A DNA stretch of 21,313 nucleotides, taken from the IMG/VR virus record IMGVR_UViG_3300034418_001844, positions 1-21,313 of that record; one strand, given 5' to 3'. Made by a program: the position numbers and the translations under genes. Below the pieces are notes generated by a model, which was not told where the DNA came from, made no database searches, and worked only from the letters and a program-made list of their open reading frames with translations. Below are positions 7,615-15,643 of this stretch, piece by piece (within the stretch, counting starts at the first letter, position 1; each line of letters starts with the position of its first letter). The DNA comes from a virus.

Positions 7615-8793
7615 ATGAGACTTAACTTAGGTAGAGTTCTAAGCCATACTGCAGGTTCTCTTGCAGATGAGATGAAAGAGAACAGAGAGTATGTCCGTGA
7701 TGCTAAGGACAGAATGCAAGCAGACCTTTACCAAAAGGGTCTTGAAAGAAGACAAGCTGTTAAGGCTGCACGTCTTGACATGGAAAGTGCTGTAGACTTT
7801 TTAACTGATGAGGGATTAGATCAAGAAAAGATTGTTGCCCTTCTATCAGAGAACCCTAAAGAGTTTCTTCAGTTCTATAAGACTGCACAGCAAGCTAAAC
7901 TTGAAGGACGTTTGAGTTCTGATATTCTTAATAACGCAGTCAAGGTTGCACAAGGATATCAAGCATCAGACATGACACCGTCTGAGCTTATTAAAGCAGC
8001 AACCCCAGACTTTATTCAAGGTACTGATCTAGAGATTGAAGAAGATAAACGTTCTGGTCTTGCAAAACTATTTAGAAGACCTGACCTTGGTGTTATCATG
8101 TCAGAGGTTTATGCTAACGATGCTATGGCAGGTGTCAAAGGTGGAGACATTATTGCAAGTATGCAAGCTGATCTCGTCCAAGGTAAGAAAGGTCCAAAGG
8201 GAGCAAGTGTAGAGTATAGAGGCTTGACTCCTATGGATCCGACAGACATCTATCAGTTCCAAGGCATAGTTACAAAACGTTACGATGATGCCCTTGAAAA
8301 AGAAATCATTAGACTTAATGCCATTGATAGAAGTGGTATGTCTGCTGATGAGAATAAAGCACTTCAAAAAAGAATTGATGCTGCCAAAAAGATTGAAGAT
8401 ATTGAGGATGATGGTCTAAGGATGGAAGCTATCATGACTCAAACAGATGTTGGATTTGATATAGCAAAAGAGTTCAATAGAATGAGTCCACAGATATTTG
8501 CTGATCAACCAGCATTCATATCTCCTGATTTATATATGAATTACATTGCAGGAGATGAGCAGTACGAAAGACCAGAGCAACCTGACAGTATCCCTGGAGA
8601 TGAACCAGAAGATACTATTGAAGTAAACACAATTACAATTACAGCAGACGATGATGCAGACGCTAAGGCTCAAGCTTGGTTCAATTCAAACCCAGATGAA
8701 ACAGAACTTGTAATTGAGTACGAAGACGGAACAAGAATTGCTTTTGAAAAGGTAGGAAGTGGACGTAGAACCAGAATAAGAAGGGTTGAGTAA
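7615..8793 (+). CDS. Predicted structural/internal virion protein, unknown family
   Basis: This 392-residue protein starts three bases after the previous stop, with GAGGG eight bases upstream. The first ~130 residues are strongly helical and charged (SHTAGSLADEMKENREYVRDAKDRMQADL..., RRQAVKAARLDMESAVDFL), compatible with a coiled coil. The middle holds MTPSELIKAATPDFIQG and a segment with many Asp/Lys. The C-terminal ~70 residues are acidic, followed by a beta-rich end (NTITITADDDADAKAQAWF..., TELVIEYEDGTRIAFEKVG). I do not recognise a family. Its size, helix content and position between other virion genes resemble the smaller internal core proteins of T7-like phages (gp14/gp15 class), which is inference by synteny only. 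Confidence 0.6.
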   Translation: MRLNLGRVLSHTAGSLADEMKENREYVRDAKDRMQADLYQKGLERRQAVKAARLDMESAVDFLTDEGLDQEKIVALLSENPKEFLQFYKTAQQAKLEGRLSSDILNNAVKVAQGYQASDMTPSELIKAATPDFIQGTDLEIEEDKRSGLAKLFRRPDLGVIMSEVYANDAMAGVKGGDIIASMQADLVQGKKGPKGASVEYRGLTPMDPTDIYQFQGIVTKRYDDALEKEIIRLNAIDRSGMSADENKALQKRIDAAKKIEDIEDDGLRMEAIMTQTDVGFDIAKEFNRMSPQIFADQPAFISPDLYMNYIAGDEQYERPEQPDSIPGDEPEDTIEVNTITITADDDADAKAQAWFNSNPDETELVIEYEDGTRIAFEKVGSGRRTRIRRVE

Positions 8794-11700
8794 TGGCTAC
8801 TTATACCAAGGAAGAATATGAAAGCCTCTTCGGTAAGAAGGCAAAAGGCAGTGGTGCACCTGAAGGTTCTCTGATTGATACACTAATGCAAGACAACAAC
8901 TTCCGTGTGATAAGTGAGTACATGGAAGACCGTGATGGTATGACTGAAAGAAACTACAGCAAAAGAGAAATTGTAGATTCTTACATAAATAAAATGCGCA
9001 AGTTTAACTTCGGGCAATCTATTACAACACTAGAAGAACTAGCTCACCTCAATAAAGGTGACGGTGATGACTTAAAAATGAGGCGTAGTAAAGCTGCTGA
9101 AGCCTACAAACTATTTGATAGTCTTGATGGTGCATTCAGTGAGGGTAGAACCTTAGGTGAGAAAGCTGACGCAGTCTGGGATTATGGTCGTGCTCTTATA
9201 TGGGATCCTGTTAACGTTGTTAGTTTTGGTGTTGGTAAACTAGCTGCTGCAGGAGCAACCAAAGCAGCTACACAAGTAGCCAAACGTGCAGCACTAGAAG
9301 CTGCAGAGAACTTGGCTAAACAGTCTGGTAAGAAAGCTGCTACTGCCAAGGGTAAAAAAGAAATACAAGAGGCTGCACAGAAAGAGTTTATGGCAACTCT
9401 TCTGAAGGATTCATCTTATAAAAAGTTAAAAGACAAAGCAGTAAGAAAAGAACTTCTTAGTGCTACAGCTTTTGATACTATGGCAGCAGGTGGTGTTGAT
9501 GCTGCTAGGCAGTCTGCCATGAGAAAGACTGAACTGCAAGAAGGTTATGACCCTATTGCAGGTATGTTAAGTCTTGCAGGTGGTGTCACTGGCGGTGGTC
9601 TTGGTTTTGTCCTAGAGAAGACTAGAGGTACAAACAGGATTCCTATCTATTCTCAGTTGATTGATCGATCAGAGACATTAACTCTTGCTGCTAGAAGAGA
9701 AGCTGCTGACCTAACAAAGTCTTCCACTAACTTAAAAGAAAATAAAAGTGCTTTAGATGAGGGTCTATCAAAACTATCTGATCATTCACAAAGATGGGCT
9801 GATCAAGTTAAAGATGGTCTTGATTTAAGACTAGCTAACAACGAGATTGATGGTGACTCGTATGATGCTTTATTTGATTATGAACTCATGCACTACTTTT
9901 ACTTTGGGGATGAAGGTCAAAGAGGTTTAAGAGATATTCTTTATGACGCTGGTGTAGGTAGGTGGGAGCCAAGAGAAAAGGGCGACACATTTAACCTATA
10001 CATGAAAGATGTGTACGGTATCTTAGACGATGAAACAAAGAAATCTGTTCAAAAGATTTATGATAACGTCTTCAATAAGTTTGATAACACATTTAAAGAT
10101 TTAACTCTTGACGAATACTTCAAGAAGACTGCTTCTATTTCGTCAGATGCAGGTAGAACTCTAGCCTTATCAAGGCACATGAATGTTCTAAATGAAGTAT
10201 CTAAAAAATCTTTTAGTGAGATGACAACAAGGGAAGCTGCAGGTCTAATTATTGATCCTGTAACTAAGACTCAAAGAGAAATGTTTGAAGAGGGTGCAGC
10301 TAAAGTACAACAAAACTTGATTAAGTTTATTGTTACGCATCCTGGTACAACAGCCCTCAACATCAAAGGTTGGGTTCAAGGCTCTACTATGCAGTCATAC
10401 TCTGACATGATCCGTGCAGCATTGTACGGTGGAGCTTCTATCTATAAAGATCTAGTAGGCGAGACTGCTACCGCTGCGTCCTACAGAAATAAGTCTAGGC
10501 TGATGTTGTCTCTTCAATCTCAGAAGCTGAGAAATCTAGCTGATCCGTATATGACGTATGAAGCTACTATGGACATGCTTACATCTAGGCCAGAAGCAAG
10601 AAAAGAATTATTCAGATACCTTGTTGGTGGTGTAGAGGTTGATGATGTCCTGAAGGAACTAGAACTAGACCCGACAGAGACTTTAACCAGGACTAAGTTT
10701 GATAAGTTCATGAACTTTGTTCAGACTTCTTACGGTGTTAAAGCTCAAGACTTCTTAACTAAAACTCAAGAGTACATGTATGCTTTAGATAAACAAGTAC
10801 GTCTAAAGTATGAGATGTCTCTGTCTGATTTCATGCAACAAGATAATGTGTGGGAGTTCATGGCAGATGAAGGTTCTGATGCTTTCAAAGAGTTTTTAGA
10901 GATTGAAACAAAATCCGTTAAGCAAGCCTTAGAAAATACTTTCTCTAAGTCTTATGCAGACATGGATGGTATTCTTGGTGCTGTAGCAAAAGGTATTGAG
11001 GACACAAGAAAGTTCCCAATCATTGGAGCTATGATGCCGTTCGGTCAGTTCTTCAATAACACTATTGCTTTCATGGCTAACCACAGTGGTGTTGCCTTGG
11101 CTTACAATAAGTACAAAGGCACTGGTGATCTGATGGATCTGACAACAAAGACTGCTGCAGGTTGGACTATCTGGGGTGGGCTTGTCGCCAGAGAACAAAA
11201 GAACATGGAAGAGGGTCTTGCTTGGGATCAAGAGAGAGCAAGTGACGGTTCTATAATCAGCAGAAAGTTTGACTTTCCTTACAGCCACCTAAAACTTTTA
11301 GGTAGAATAGGAGCTTACATTGTTGAAGGAGAGAAAGTTCCTGATGATTTAGCTGAAGAGTTCTTGAAGACAGCAGGGCCAGAGGCTCTAACAAGATCTG
11401 TTGGTGAGGCTGCAACAAGCATGTCTGAGTTAGCTAAGAGCTTACTTAACATGGAGTTTGATGAAGCATATAAACAGTCAGGACGTTTACTTGGTGACTC
11501 TGTGGCAATGTACACATCTGGTTTTACTAGATTTGCTGACCCTTACAACCAACTGATTGCTGTTTCAAGAGGGGAAGATTACAAAGTCGTTGACAGGAAT
11601 CAAGGGAATAGAACTTTAAATAATTCTCTTAGGTACTTGGATCAGTTTGTAGCTGTTGCAACAGGTCAAGACATAGCACCTGAAAGAGAAAGTCCTACAA

Positions 11701-12218
11701 ACGAGACTGCAGGTGGTGCGCCAATAGGTCGAGTGTTTGGGTACAGAACTGTTGATGCGCCTTCCACTGTTGAAAAATTATTTAATGATGTTGAAAGACC
11801 AAACTGGAAGACAGGAATCTTTGGAACACCTGAGTCAAAGAATCTATTTAGTAAGTACGTCTTTCCTTCACTGGAGATGTACGCAGACATGCTGATTGAG
11901 GATGGTACTTGGGATTCTTTAAGTATGGATGACAAGAAATCTGCTCTTGATGACATCCTCAAAATGTCTAGGGACAACGTTAAAGAAACACTGAAGTACT
12001 CCACTAGACATGACGAAAGAAAAGCAGGTCTCATTCAAGAGATCCTTGGTAAGAATGTTTCAAAAGAAGACAGAAGAAAATACTTTAGATACTTTGGAAC
12101 TTCTGAAGAAGAATTGTGGGAGCTAGATGCACCACAGCTATCCCTACTCCTTAGCTTCTTTGAAGACGAGGGTATCCGAAATAAGATACAAGATGCAAAG
12201 ATAGGGTTAGATGACTAA
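8793..12218 (+). CDS. Large internal virion / DNA-ejection protein candidate
   Basis: This 1141-residue protein is the last of the + strand block; its ATG overlaps the previous stop by one base (TAATG). After a soluble N-terminus (MATYTKEEYESLFGKKAKGSG), an Ala-rich amphipathic stretch appears (~130-175: ALIWDPVNVVSFGVGKLAAAGATKAATQVAKRAAL...). It is followed by a Lys-rich helix and a glycine-rich segment (AGGVTGGGLGFVLEK). Later blocks include HPGTTALNIKGWVQGSTMQSYSDM and GAMMPFGQFFNNTIAFMANHSGV, which read like conserved, possibly membrane-contacting segments. No enzyme motif is seen. Size and location match the position of T7 gp16, the large protein ejected into the cell to form a channel, but sequence similarity to gp16 itself is not evident to me. 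The gene ends five bases before the terminator hairpin. Confidence 0.65.
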   Translation: MATYTKEEYESLFGKKAKGSGAPEGSLIDTLMQDNNFRVISEYMEDRDGMTERNYSKREIVDSYINKMRKFNFGQSITTLEELAHLNKGDGDDLKMRRSKAAEAYKLFDSLDGAFSEGRTLGEKADAVWDYGRALIWDPVNVVSFGVGKLAAAGATKAATQVAKRAALEAAENLAKQSGKKAATAKGKKEIQEAAQKEFMATLLKDSSYKKLKDKAVRKELLSATAFDTMAAGGVDAARQSAMRKTELQEGYDPIAGMLSLAGGVTGGGLGFVLEKTRGTNRIPIYSQLIDRSETLTLAARREAADLTKSSTNLKENKSALDEGLSKLSDHSQRWADQVKDGLDLRLANNEIDGDSYDALFDYELMHYFYFGDEGQRGLRDILYDAGVGRWEPREKGDTFNLYMKDVYGILDDETKKSVQKIYDNVFNKFDNTFKDLTLDEYFKKTASISSDAGRTLALSRHMNVLNEVSKKSFSEMTTREAAGLIIDPVTKTQREMFEEGAAKVQQNLIKFIVTHPGTTALNIKGWVQGSTMQSYSDMIRAALYGGASIYKDLVGETATAASYRNKSRLMLSLQSQKLRNLADPYMTYEATMDMLTSRPEARKELFRYLVGGVEVDDVLKELELDPTETLTRTKFDKFMNFVQTSYGVKAQDFLTKTQEYMYALDKQVRLKYEMSLSDFMQQDNVWEFMADEGSDAFKEFLEIETKSVKQALENTFSKSYADMDGILGAVAKGIEDTRKFPIIGAMMPFGQFFNNTIAFMANHSGVALAYNKYKGTGDLMDLTTKTAAGWTIWGGLVAREQKNMEEGLAWDQERASDGSIISRKFDFPYSHLKLLGRIGAYIVEGEKVPDDLAEEFLKTAGPEALTRSVGEAATSMSELAKSLLNMEFDEAYKQSGRLLGDSVAMYTSGFTRFADPYNQLIAVSRGEDYKVVDRNQGNRTLNNSLRYLDQFVAVATGQDIAPERESPTNETAGGAPIGRVFGYRTVDAPSTVEKLFNDVERPNWKTGIFGTPESKNLFSKYVFPSLEMYADMLIEDGTWDSLSMDDKKSALDDILKMSRDNVKETLKYSTRHDERKAGLIQEILGKNVSKEDRRKYFRYFGTSEEELWELDAPQLSLLLSFFEDEGIRNKIQDAKIGLDD

Positions 12219-12222
12219 AAGA

Positions 12223-12249
12223 AAACCCCCAGTGAAATGCTGGGGGTTT
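12223..12249. terminator. Bidirectional rho-independent terminator between convergent blocks
   Basis: A perfect 10-bp stem (AAACCCCCAG with CTGGGGGTTT) encloses a 7-base loop (TGAAATG). It lies five bases after the + strand stop and four bases after the end of the last - strand gene (which stops at 12253). On the - strand the stem is followed by TTTTCTTTT, a good U-tract; on the + strand only TTTA follows, so termination there is probably weaker. It is the only non-coding sequence between the two converging operons and insulates them from each other. Confidence 0.93.
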
Positions 12250-12252
12250 AGT

Positions 12253-12501
12253 TCATGACGATTTATCTCTAGTCTTTTTATAATCAAGCATAAGTTGGGA
12301 GTAGCTGTATGCTTGGTCAACGATCTCGCCTGATCGTAAATACTTTCCAGATGCGAGGAGACCTGATAAAGCCGCACCTGCAAAGTAATCCCTGGTCGGT
12401 ATATCACCTACAGGAATCTCTTTTTTAATAAACTCTTGGGCTTCTTGCTCAAGGGTTTTCTTTTTATCTACGCTACTTCTATTAGTTTTTTTAGATACCA
12501 T
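12253..12501 (-). CDS. Small phage protein with RDYFAG-type motif
   Basis: This 82-residue protein is the last of the - strand block. The N-terminus is Lys-rich and polar. Residues ~36-75 (PTRDYFAGAALSGLLASG... AYSYSQLMLDYKK) match a motif found in many short phage proteins of unknown function (RDYFA-x-(Q/A)AL-x-GLLA, then a Tyr-rich helix). The ATG overlaps the preceding DUF3310 gene by 34 bases, more than usual, but GGAG sits eight bases before it, which supports this start. The gene stops four bases from the shared terminator. Function unknown. Confidence 0.75.
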   Translation of the reverse strand: MVSKKTNRSSVDKKKTLEQEAQEFIKKEIPVGDIPTRDYFAGAALSGLLASGKYLRSGEIVDQAYSYSQLMLDYKKTRDKSS

Positions 12502-12743
12502 TGTGCTTTCTCCAAGTCCTGCACACCGTTCTTATAACGCCACCTGTGCATGTACTTTGCTATGTTGCCTCGAAGATAACCAATGAACTCTTCTCTCGTG
12601 AGAAAGTCTTTGATGTAATCAATGCATTCAATTTCACCCTGACCATAGTGTTTAGGTTTTTGTACAGCATCGAAGAAATCTTCACACTCTGCACACACAC
12701 CATTGTCATCCAAAAGGTTATCACACTTACCACAGTAACTCAT
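12468..12743 (-). CDS. Zinc-ribbon plus DUF3310 protein (T7 gp1.7-like domain)
   Basis: This 91-residue protein has two parts. Residues 4-20 form a four-cysteine knuckle (CGKC...CAEC; Cys4, 7, 17, 20) likely to bind zinc. Residues ~29-88 match DUF3310: KPKHYGQGEIECIDYIKDF, then EEFIGYLRGNIAKYMHRWRYK and DLEKAQWYLKKLIE. The domain occurs in T7 gp1.7, which is known as a nucleotide kinase acting on dTMP and dGMP. Whether this short form with a zinc ribbon is catalytic is unknown. Its place in the nucleotide-metabolism block fits such a role. The ATG overlaps the preceding stop (ATGA). Confidence 0.85.
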   Translation of the reverse strand: MSYCGKCDNLLDDNGVCAECEDFFDAVQKPKHYGQGEIECIDYIKDFLTREEFIGYLRGNIAKYMHRWRYKNGVQDLEKAQWYLKKLIEVA

Positions 12744-13186
12744 AGTGTAACCAACTCCGCTTCAGGGTAAGGGATGTGGTAGAAGGTCTCACCGTCAGGA
12801 ATATTTCTTCCGTATGCTTGACGGATAGTTTCATCCTTCATTTGTGTACCCTTAATTTTCCAAGCTTTATCATAAGTATTATTAAAGACGTAAAAGTATA
12901 GGTTTTCTAGTTGATCACTATACTTTTGTACTAGTCTTCTCTTTCTACCTGGTACTCTAACTTCTGTCCAATTACTAGGCCAGTCATATTTCCATGAGTA
13001 CTTCCATTCTGCTTCATTGTAATAGGTAATACCATCCTTAACAGAAACAATATCAGCATAATAATCTTCTTCAGACGAGACTATCTGATGACCGTCAGCT
13101 TCTAATATTTTTATTAGTGCTTCCTTGGAAGGACCATCAACTGCGTCATAAACATTCTTTCGGAACTTACGTGTGTGAACTTTCAT
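12740..13186 (-). CDS. Hypothetical protein, possible PD-(D/E)XK-like fold
   Basis: I do not recognise the family of this 148-residue protein. It starts in an ATGA overlap with the 51-aa basic gene and ends in an ATGA overlap with the DUF3310 gene. The N-terminus has a helix (SKEALIKILEADGHQIV), followed by beta hairpin-like DIVSVKDGITYYNEAEWK. The spacing of Asp45 and Glu60-x-Lys62 resembles the catalytic core of PD-(D/E)XK nucleases. Later strands and aromatic residues (ENLYFYVFNNTYDKAWKIKG) are also compatible with that fold. A Lys/Arg-rich loop (PGRKRRLVQK, 79-88) could contact DNA. The nuclease idea is a weak inference from one motif; a structure prediction would decide it. Confidence 0.7.
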   Translation of the reverse strand: MKVHTRKFRKNVYDAVDGPSKEALIKILEADGHQIVSSEEDYYADIVSVKDGITYYNEAEWKYSWKYDWPSNWTEVRVPGRKRRLVQKYSDQLENLYFYVFNNTYDKAWKIKGTQMKDETIRQAYGRNIPDGETFYHIPYPEAELVTL

Positions 13187-13338
13187 TTGCCTTGACCCCT
13201 ATATGGTTTGGTTGCTCTGCGTTTGTGCTTGTTCATAGAACCTAGTTTCATTGAACTTACTCTTTTTGATTGTGATGTTTTCTTCTTTAGTGGTTGGATT
13301 GTGCCAACAGAAGAACCTACAATCTGTACCTTAGCCAT
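13183..13338 (-). CDS. 51-residue basic protein
   Basis: This short gene encodes MAKVQIVGSSVGTIQPLKKK... ending KRRATKPYRGQGK, 51 residues with many Lys and Arg and only polar or small residues otherwise. Its reality is supported by translation signals: GGAG lies eight bases before the ATG, the ATG overlaps the stop of the DUF1289 gene by eight bases, and its TGA overlaps the next ATG as ATGA. No gene would otherwise fill the 145 bases between those two neighbours. The high positive charge suggests nucleic acid or polyanion binding. No family recognised. Confidence 0.75.
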   Translation of the reverse strand: MAKVQIVGSSVGTIQPLKKKTSQSKRVSSMKLGSMNKHKRRATKPYRGQGK

Positions 13339-13522
13339 TAAGTTGTCTCCACTTTAGTTCATATATAAGCTTACGCTGCTCGTAATCGGACATTACCATC
13401 CAATCTCTTACTTCGTCAAGTGTTCTTTTACACCCCACACAAAAGCCATCATCATCTATACGACAAACCTTTATGCAGGGTGAAGGGACAGTACCCAGTT
13501 TATTTCTACGTTGTCTACTCAC
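13331..13522 (-). CDS. DUF1289 family Cys-rich protein
   Basis: The frame encodes the DUF1289 signature SPCIKVCRIDDDGFCVGCKR (Cx3C-x7-Cx2C) followed by TLDEVRDWMVMSDYEQRKLIYEL. DUF1289 proteins are small proteobacterial proteins of unknown function whose four cysteines probably hold zinc or a similar metal. I chose the GTG at 13522, which gives 63 residues and an 8-base overlap with the RNR gene. An upstream in-frame start at 13561 would add a hydrophobic segment (MLATTILLLVYV) encoded entirely inside the RNR 3' end, probably an artefact of overlap. The ribosome binding site is unclear, so the start is uncertain. The direct overlap with RNR hints at a linked role. Confidence 0.8.
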   Translation of the reverse strand: MSRQRRNKLGTVPSPCIKVCRIDDDGFCVGCKRTLDEVRDWMVMSDYEQRKLIYELKWRQLNG

Positions 13523-15269
13523 ACTGACGTAGACCAGTAGCAGGATCGTAGTAGCAAGCACCGCCCTCTTCTACGTAGTCCTGTGTTTCTTCTACTACAG
13601 GTTCCTCTGCTACTTCCTCAGAGGTAGAAGCGTTGAGTATACCATAGCGTTTACCTGCTGCACGGAAGGTAGTGCAACCAGAAGAACCACCATCGTAAGC
13701 ATCCATGTAGACCTGCTTAAACTCTTCCCATGTTACATCTTCACCAACGTTACATGTCTTAGAACATGCTGAGTCAACAAAGCGTGAGGCAACGTTCAGT
13801 ACCTTGACGTGATCAAAAACTGACAGTTCATCTGCAGTCTTACCCTTCACACCAAAGACACGATAGCCGTAGTCTTCTACTCGTTCAACCTTTGGTCCAT
13901 CGAAGGTTTGGATAGTTCTGTCGTAGTAATGTGAGAAGACAGGCTCGATTCCAGAGGATACGTTGTCGGCTGACAGACTGATAGTTCCTGTTGGAGCAAC
14001 AGAAAGCAGATGACTGTTACGAATACCATAATCGCTAATGAGATTGCGGATATCATCAGGAAGAGACTTAGCAAAGTCACTCTCCAGATAAGCCTGAGTA
14101 AAGAGAGGGAAAGCACCTTTCTCCATAGCCAACTCAACAGATGTACGATAGGCAACATTCCTAATCACCCCCATGATTTCTTCAAGGGTCTGCAGGAATC
14201 TGTCACTGCCATACTCAAACCCTAGTGCTTCAATAGCATTTGCTACACCAGTAACACCAAGGCCCATACGTCTTTTACTCTTGGCTTCTAACTCCTGTTC
14301 TTTCAGTGGATATGTTGCTCTATCTACGACATTATCCATAGCTCTTACGACATGTGGAATGTCATTACGTAATTGGTTCATGTTGAAGACGTACTTACCT
14401 TCATGCTCAACAACATACTTAGTTAAATTAAATGAACCAAGTAGACATGCACCGTTAGGAGGCAGTGGTTGCTCACCGCATGGGTTTGTTGCAGCAATCT
14501 TTTCTGCGTACCACAGGTTGTTCTTCTTATTGATACGATCAATGAAGAGGATACCAGGCTCTGCCCAGTCCCATGTAGAACGTAGGATCTGATCCCATAG
14601 TGCAGTAGCACTTACTGTTTTGTAGACACGTCCATCAAACTTTAGATCAAAGTCTAAGTCCTCTTTCACAGCTTTCATAAACTCATCAGTCACACCAACA
14701 GAGATGTTGAACTGTGTCAGTGTGTCACTGTTGTTCTTTGCTGTGATGAACTCTTCAATATCAGGATGATCAACACGTAGGACACCCATCTGTGCTCCAC
14801 GTCTGTGACCTGCTGATGCAATGGTACGACAGACAGCATCAAAGATACCCATGAAAGATAGAGGACCAGATGATTTACTGTCCAATGATTTAATCAAGGT
14901 GCCACGAGGACGCAGTGTACTAAAGTCATAGCCAATGCCGCCACCTAGACGCATGGTCTCTGCTGCACGTCTTGCTGCTTCCATAATACCATCCATGCTA
15001 TCCTCAATAGTCATAGACACAAAGCAGTTGTAAGGTGTCACACGTCTTGGTGCACCCATAGCTGACTGGACACGTCCTGCAGGTAGGAAGCGTTGGTTGT
15101 ATAGGATGTTACGAAAGTTATTGAAGTGTGATTCATTATCCTTCAGTGCTTCAGCAACACGAGTCATTGCCTCACGAAATGTTTCACCCTTGCTACGATA
15201 CTTCATAGCATGGATTTCTTCTGAGATTGTTAGTGTTGGGCCATATACTTCTTCGTGAACATCTTTCAT
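13515..15269 (-). CDS. nrdJ: Class II (B12-dependent) ribonucleotide reductase
   Basis: This enzyme of 584 residues reduces ribonucleotides to deoxyribonucleotides using adenosylcobalamin, so it works with or without oxygen and needs no second subunit. Key residues are visible: Cys82 in YNCFVS and Cys275 in NGACLLGSFNL form the active-site dithiol pair. Asn262, Cys264 and Glu266 lie in NPCGEQ, with Cys264 the thiyl radical site. The 11-residue gap from Cys264 to Cys275 equals that in Lactobacillus leichmannii RNR (408 and 419). SGPLSFMGIFDAV, GHRRGAQMG and SVAPTGTISL are further family motifs. The N-terminal ATP-cone is absent. The C-terminus carries Cys572 and Cys583, the likely electron-shuttle pair, with unusually wide spacing. 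The ATG overlaps the MazG stop (ATGA). Class II RNRs occur in roseophage SIO1-like phages. Confidence 0.93.
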   Translation of the reverse strand: MKDVHEEVYGPTLTISEEIHAMKYRSKGETFREAMTRVAEALKDNESHFNNFRNILYNQRFLPAGRVQSAMGAPRRVTPYNCFVSMTIEDSMDGIMEAARRAAETMRLGGGIGYDFSTLRPRGTLIKSLDSKSSGPLSFMGIFDAVCRTIASAGHRRGAQMGVLRVDHPDIEEFITAKNNSDTLTQFNISVGVTDEFMKAVKEDLDFDLKFDGRVYKTVSATALWDQILRSTWDWAEPGILFIDRINKKNNLWYAEKIAATNPCGEQPLPPNGACLLGSFNLTKYVVEHEGKYVFNMNQLRNDIPHVVRAMDNVVDRATYPLKEQELEAKSKRRMGLGVTGVANAIEALGFEYGSDRFLQTLEEIMGVIRNVAYRTSVELAMEKGAFPLFTQAYLESDFAKSLPDDIRNLISDYGIRNSHLLSVAPTGTISLSADNVSSGIEPVFSHYYDRTIQTFDGPKVERVEDYGYRVFGVKGKTADELSVFDHVKVLNVASRFVDSACSKTCNVGEDVTWEEFKQVYMDAYDGGSSGCTTFRAAGKRYGILNASTSEEVAEEPVVEETQDYVEEGGACYYDPATGLRQCE

Positions 15270-15643
15270 CTGTTGTCTCCTGATCCTTTTAGTTTTCCAC
15301 GTCTTTGTCTGTCGTCTAGCTTGGCAATGTTTAGCTCTAGTACTTCCTGCAATCCCTTGCCATAGATGTTAGCTAGTGCAGTAGCATAGAATACTACATC
15401 ACCTAGCTCTTTCATGATCTCTTCATTTTGAAAACGAGAGCTATCACGAATTAGTTTCTTGATCTTTTCTGCCACCTCTCCTGCTTCTCCCACAAGACCA
15501 AGTGTATTTTCTACTAGCCTTGCTTGACCTTCAGTCATAATCTTTTTCTCTACCCATCTAGAATAAAGATCAGTCCAGTCTACTTCATCACTATCAAAGT
15601 TATCAAAGTAACCAAACTTATCTAGGTCATCACCACTTATCAT
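15266..15643 (-). CDS. MazG-like nucleotide pyrophosphohydrolase
   Basis: This 125-residue protein has the MazG/all-alpha NTP pyrophosphohydrolase signature. GLVGEAGEVAEKIKKL contributes Glu53, Glu56 and Glu59, and EIMKELGDVVFYATALA contributes Glu79 and Asp82, the ExxE...ExxD magnesium site. Such enzymes cleave (d)NTPs or related nucleotides to the monophosphate and pyrophosphate. Phage copies have been proposed to adjust nucleotide pools or (p)ppGpp signalling, although the substrate cannot be read from the sequence. It is translationally coupled to RNR downstream and to a 51-aa acidic gene upstream, both by ATGA overlaps, which suggests a shared role in dNTP supply. Confidence 0.88.
   Translation of the reverse strand: MISGDDLDKFGYFDNFDSDEVDWTDLYSRWVEKKIMTEGQARLVENTLGLVGEAGEVAEKIKKLIRDSSRFQNEEIMKELGDVVFYATALANIYGKGLQEVLELNIAKLDDRQRRGKLKGSGDNR

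Noticed and set aside
12501-12770. 89-codon + strand open frame after the terminator
   Set aside because: It is opposite the DUF3310 gene, whose zinc ribbon and domain motifs are clear; no RBS or domain on the + strand.
13523-13561. Hydrophobic N-terminal extension (signal-like) on the DUF1289 protein
   Set aside because: It is encoded entirely inside the RNR 3' end, and known DUF1289 proteins start shortly before the first cysteine.
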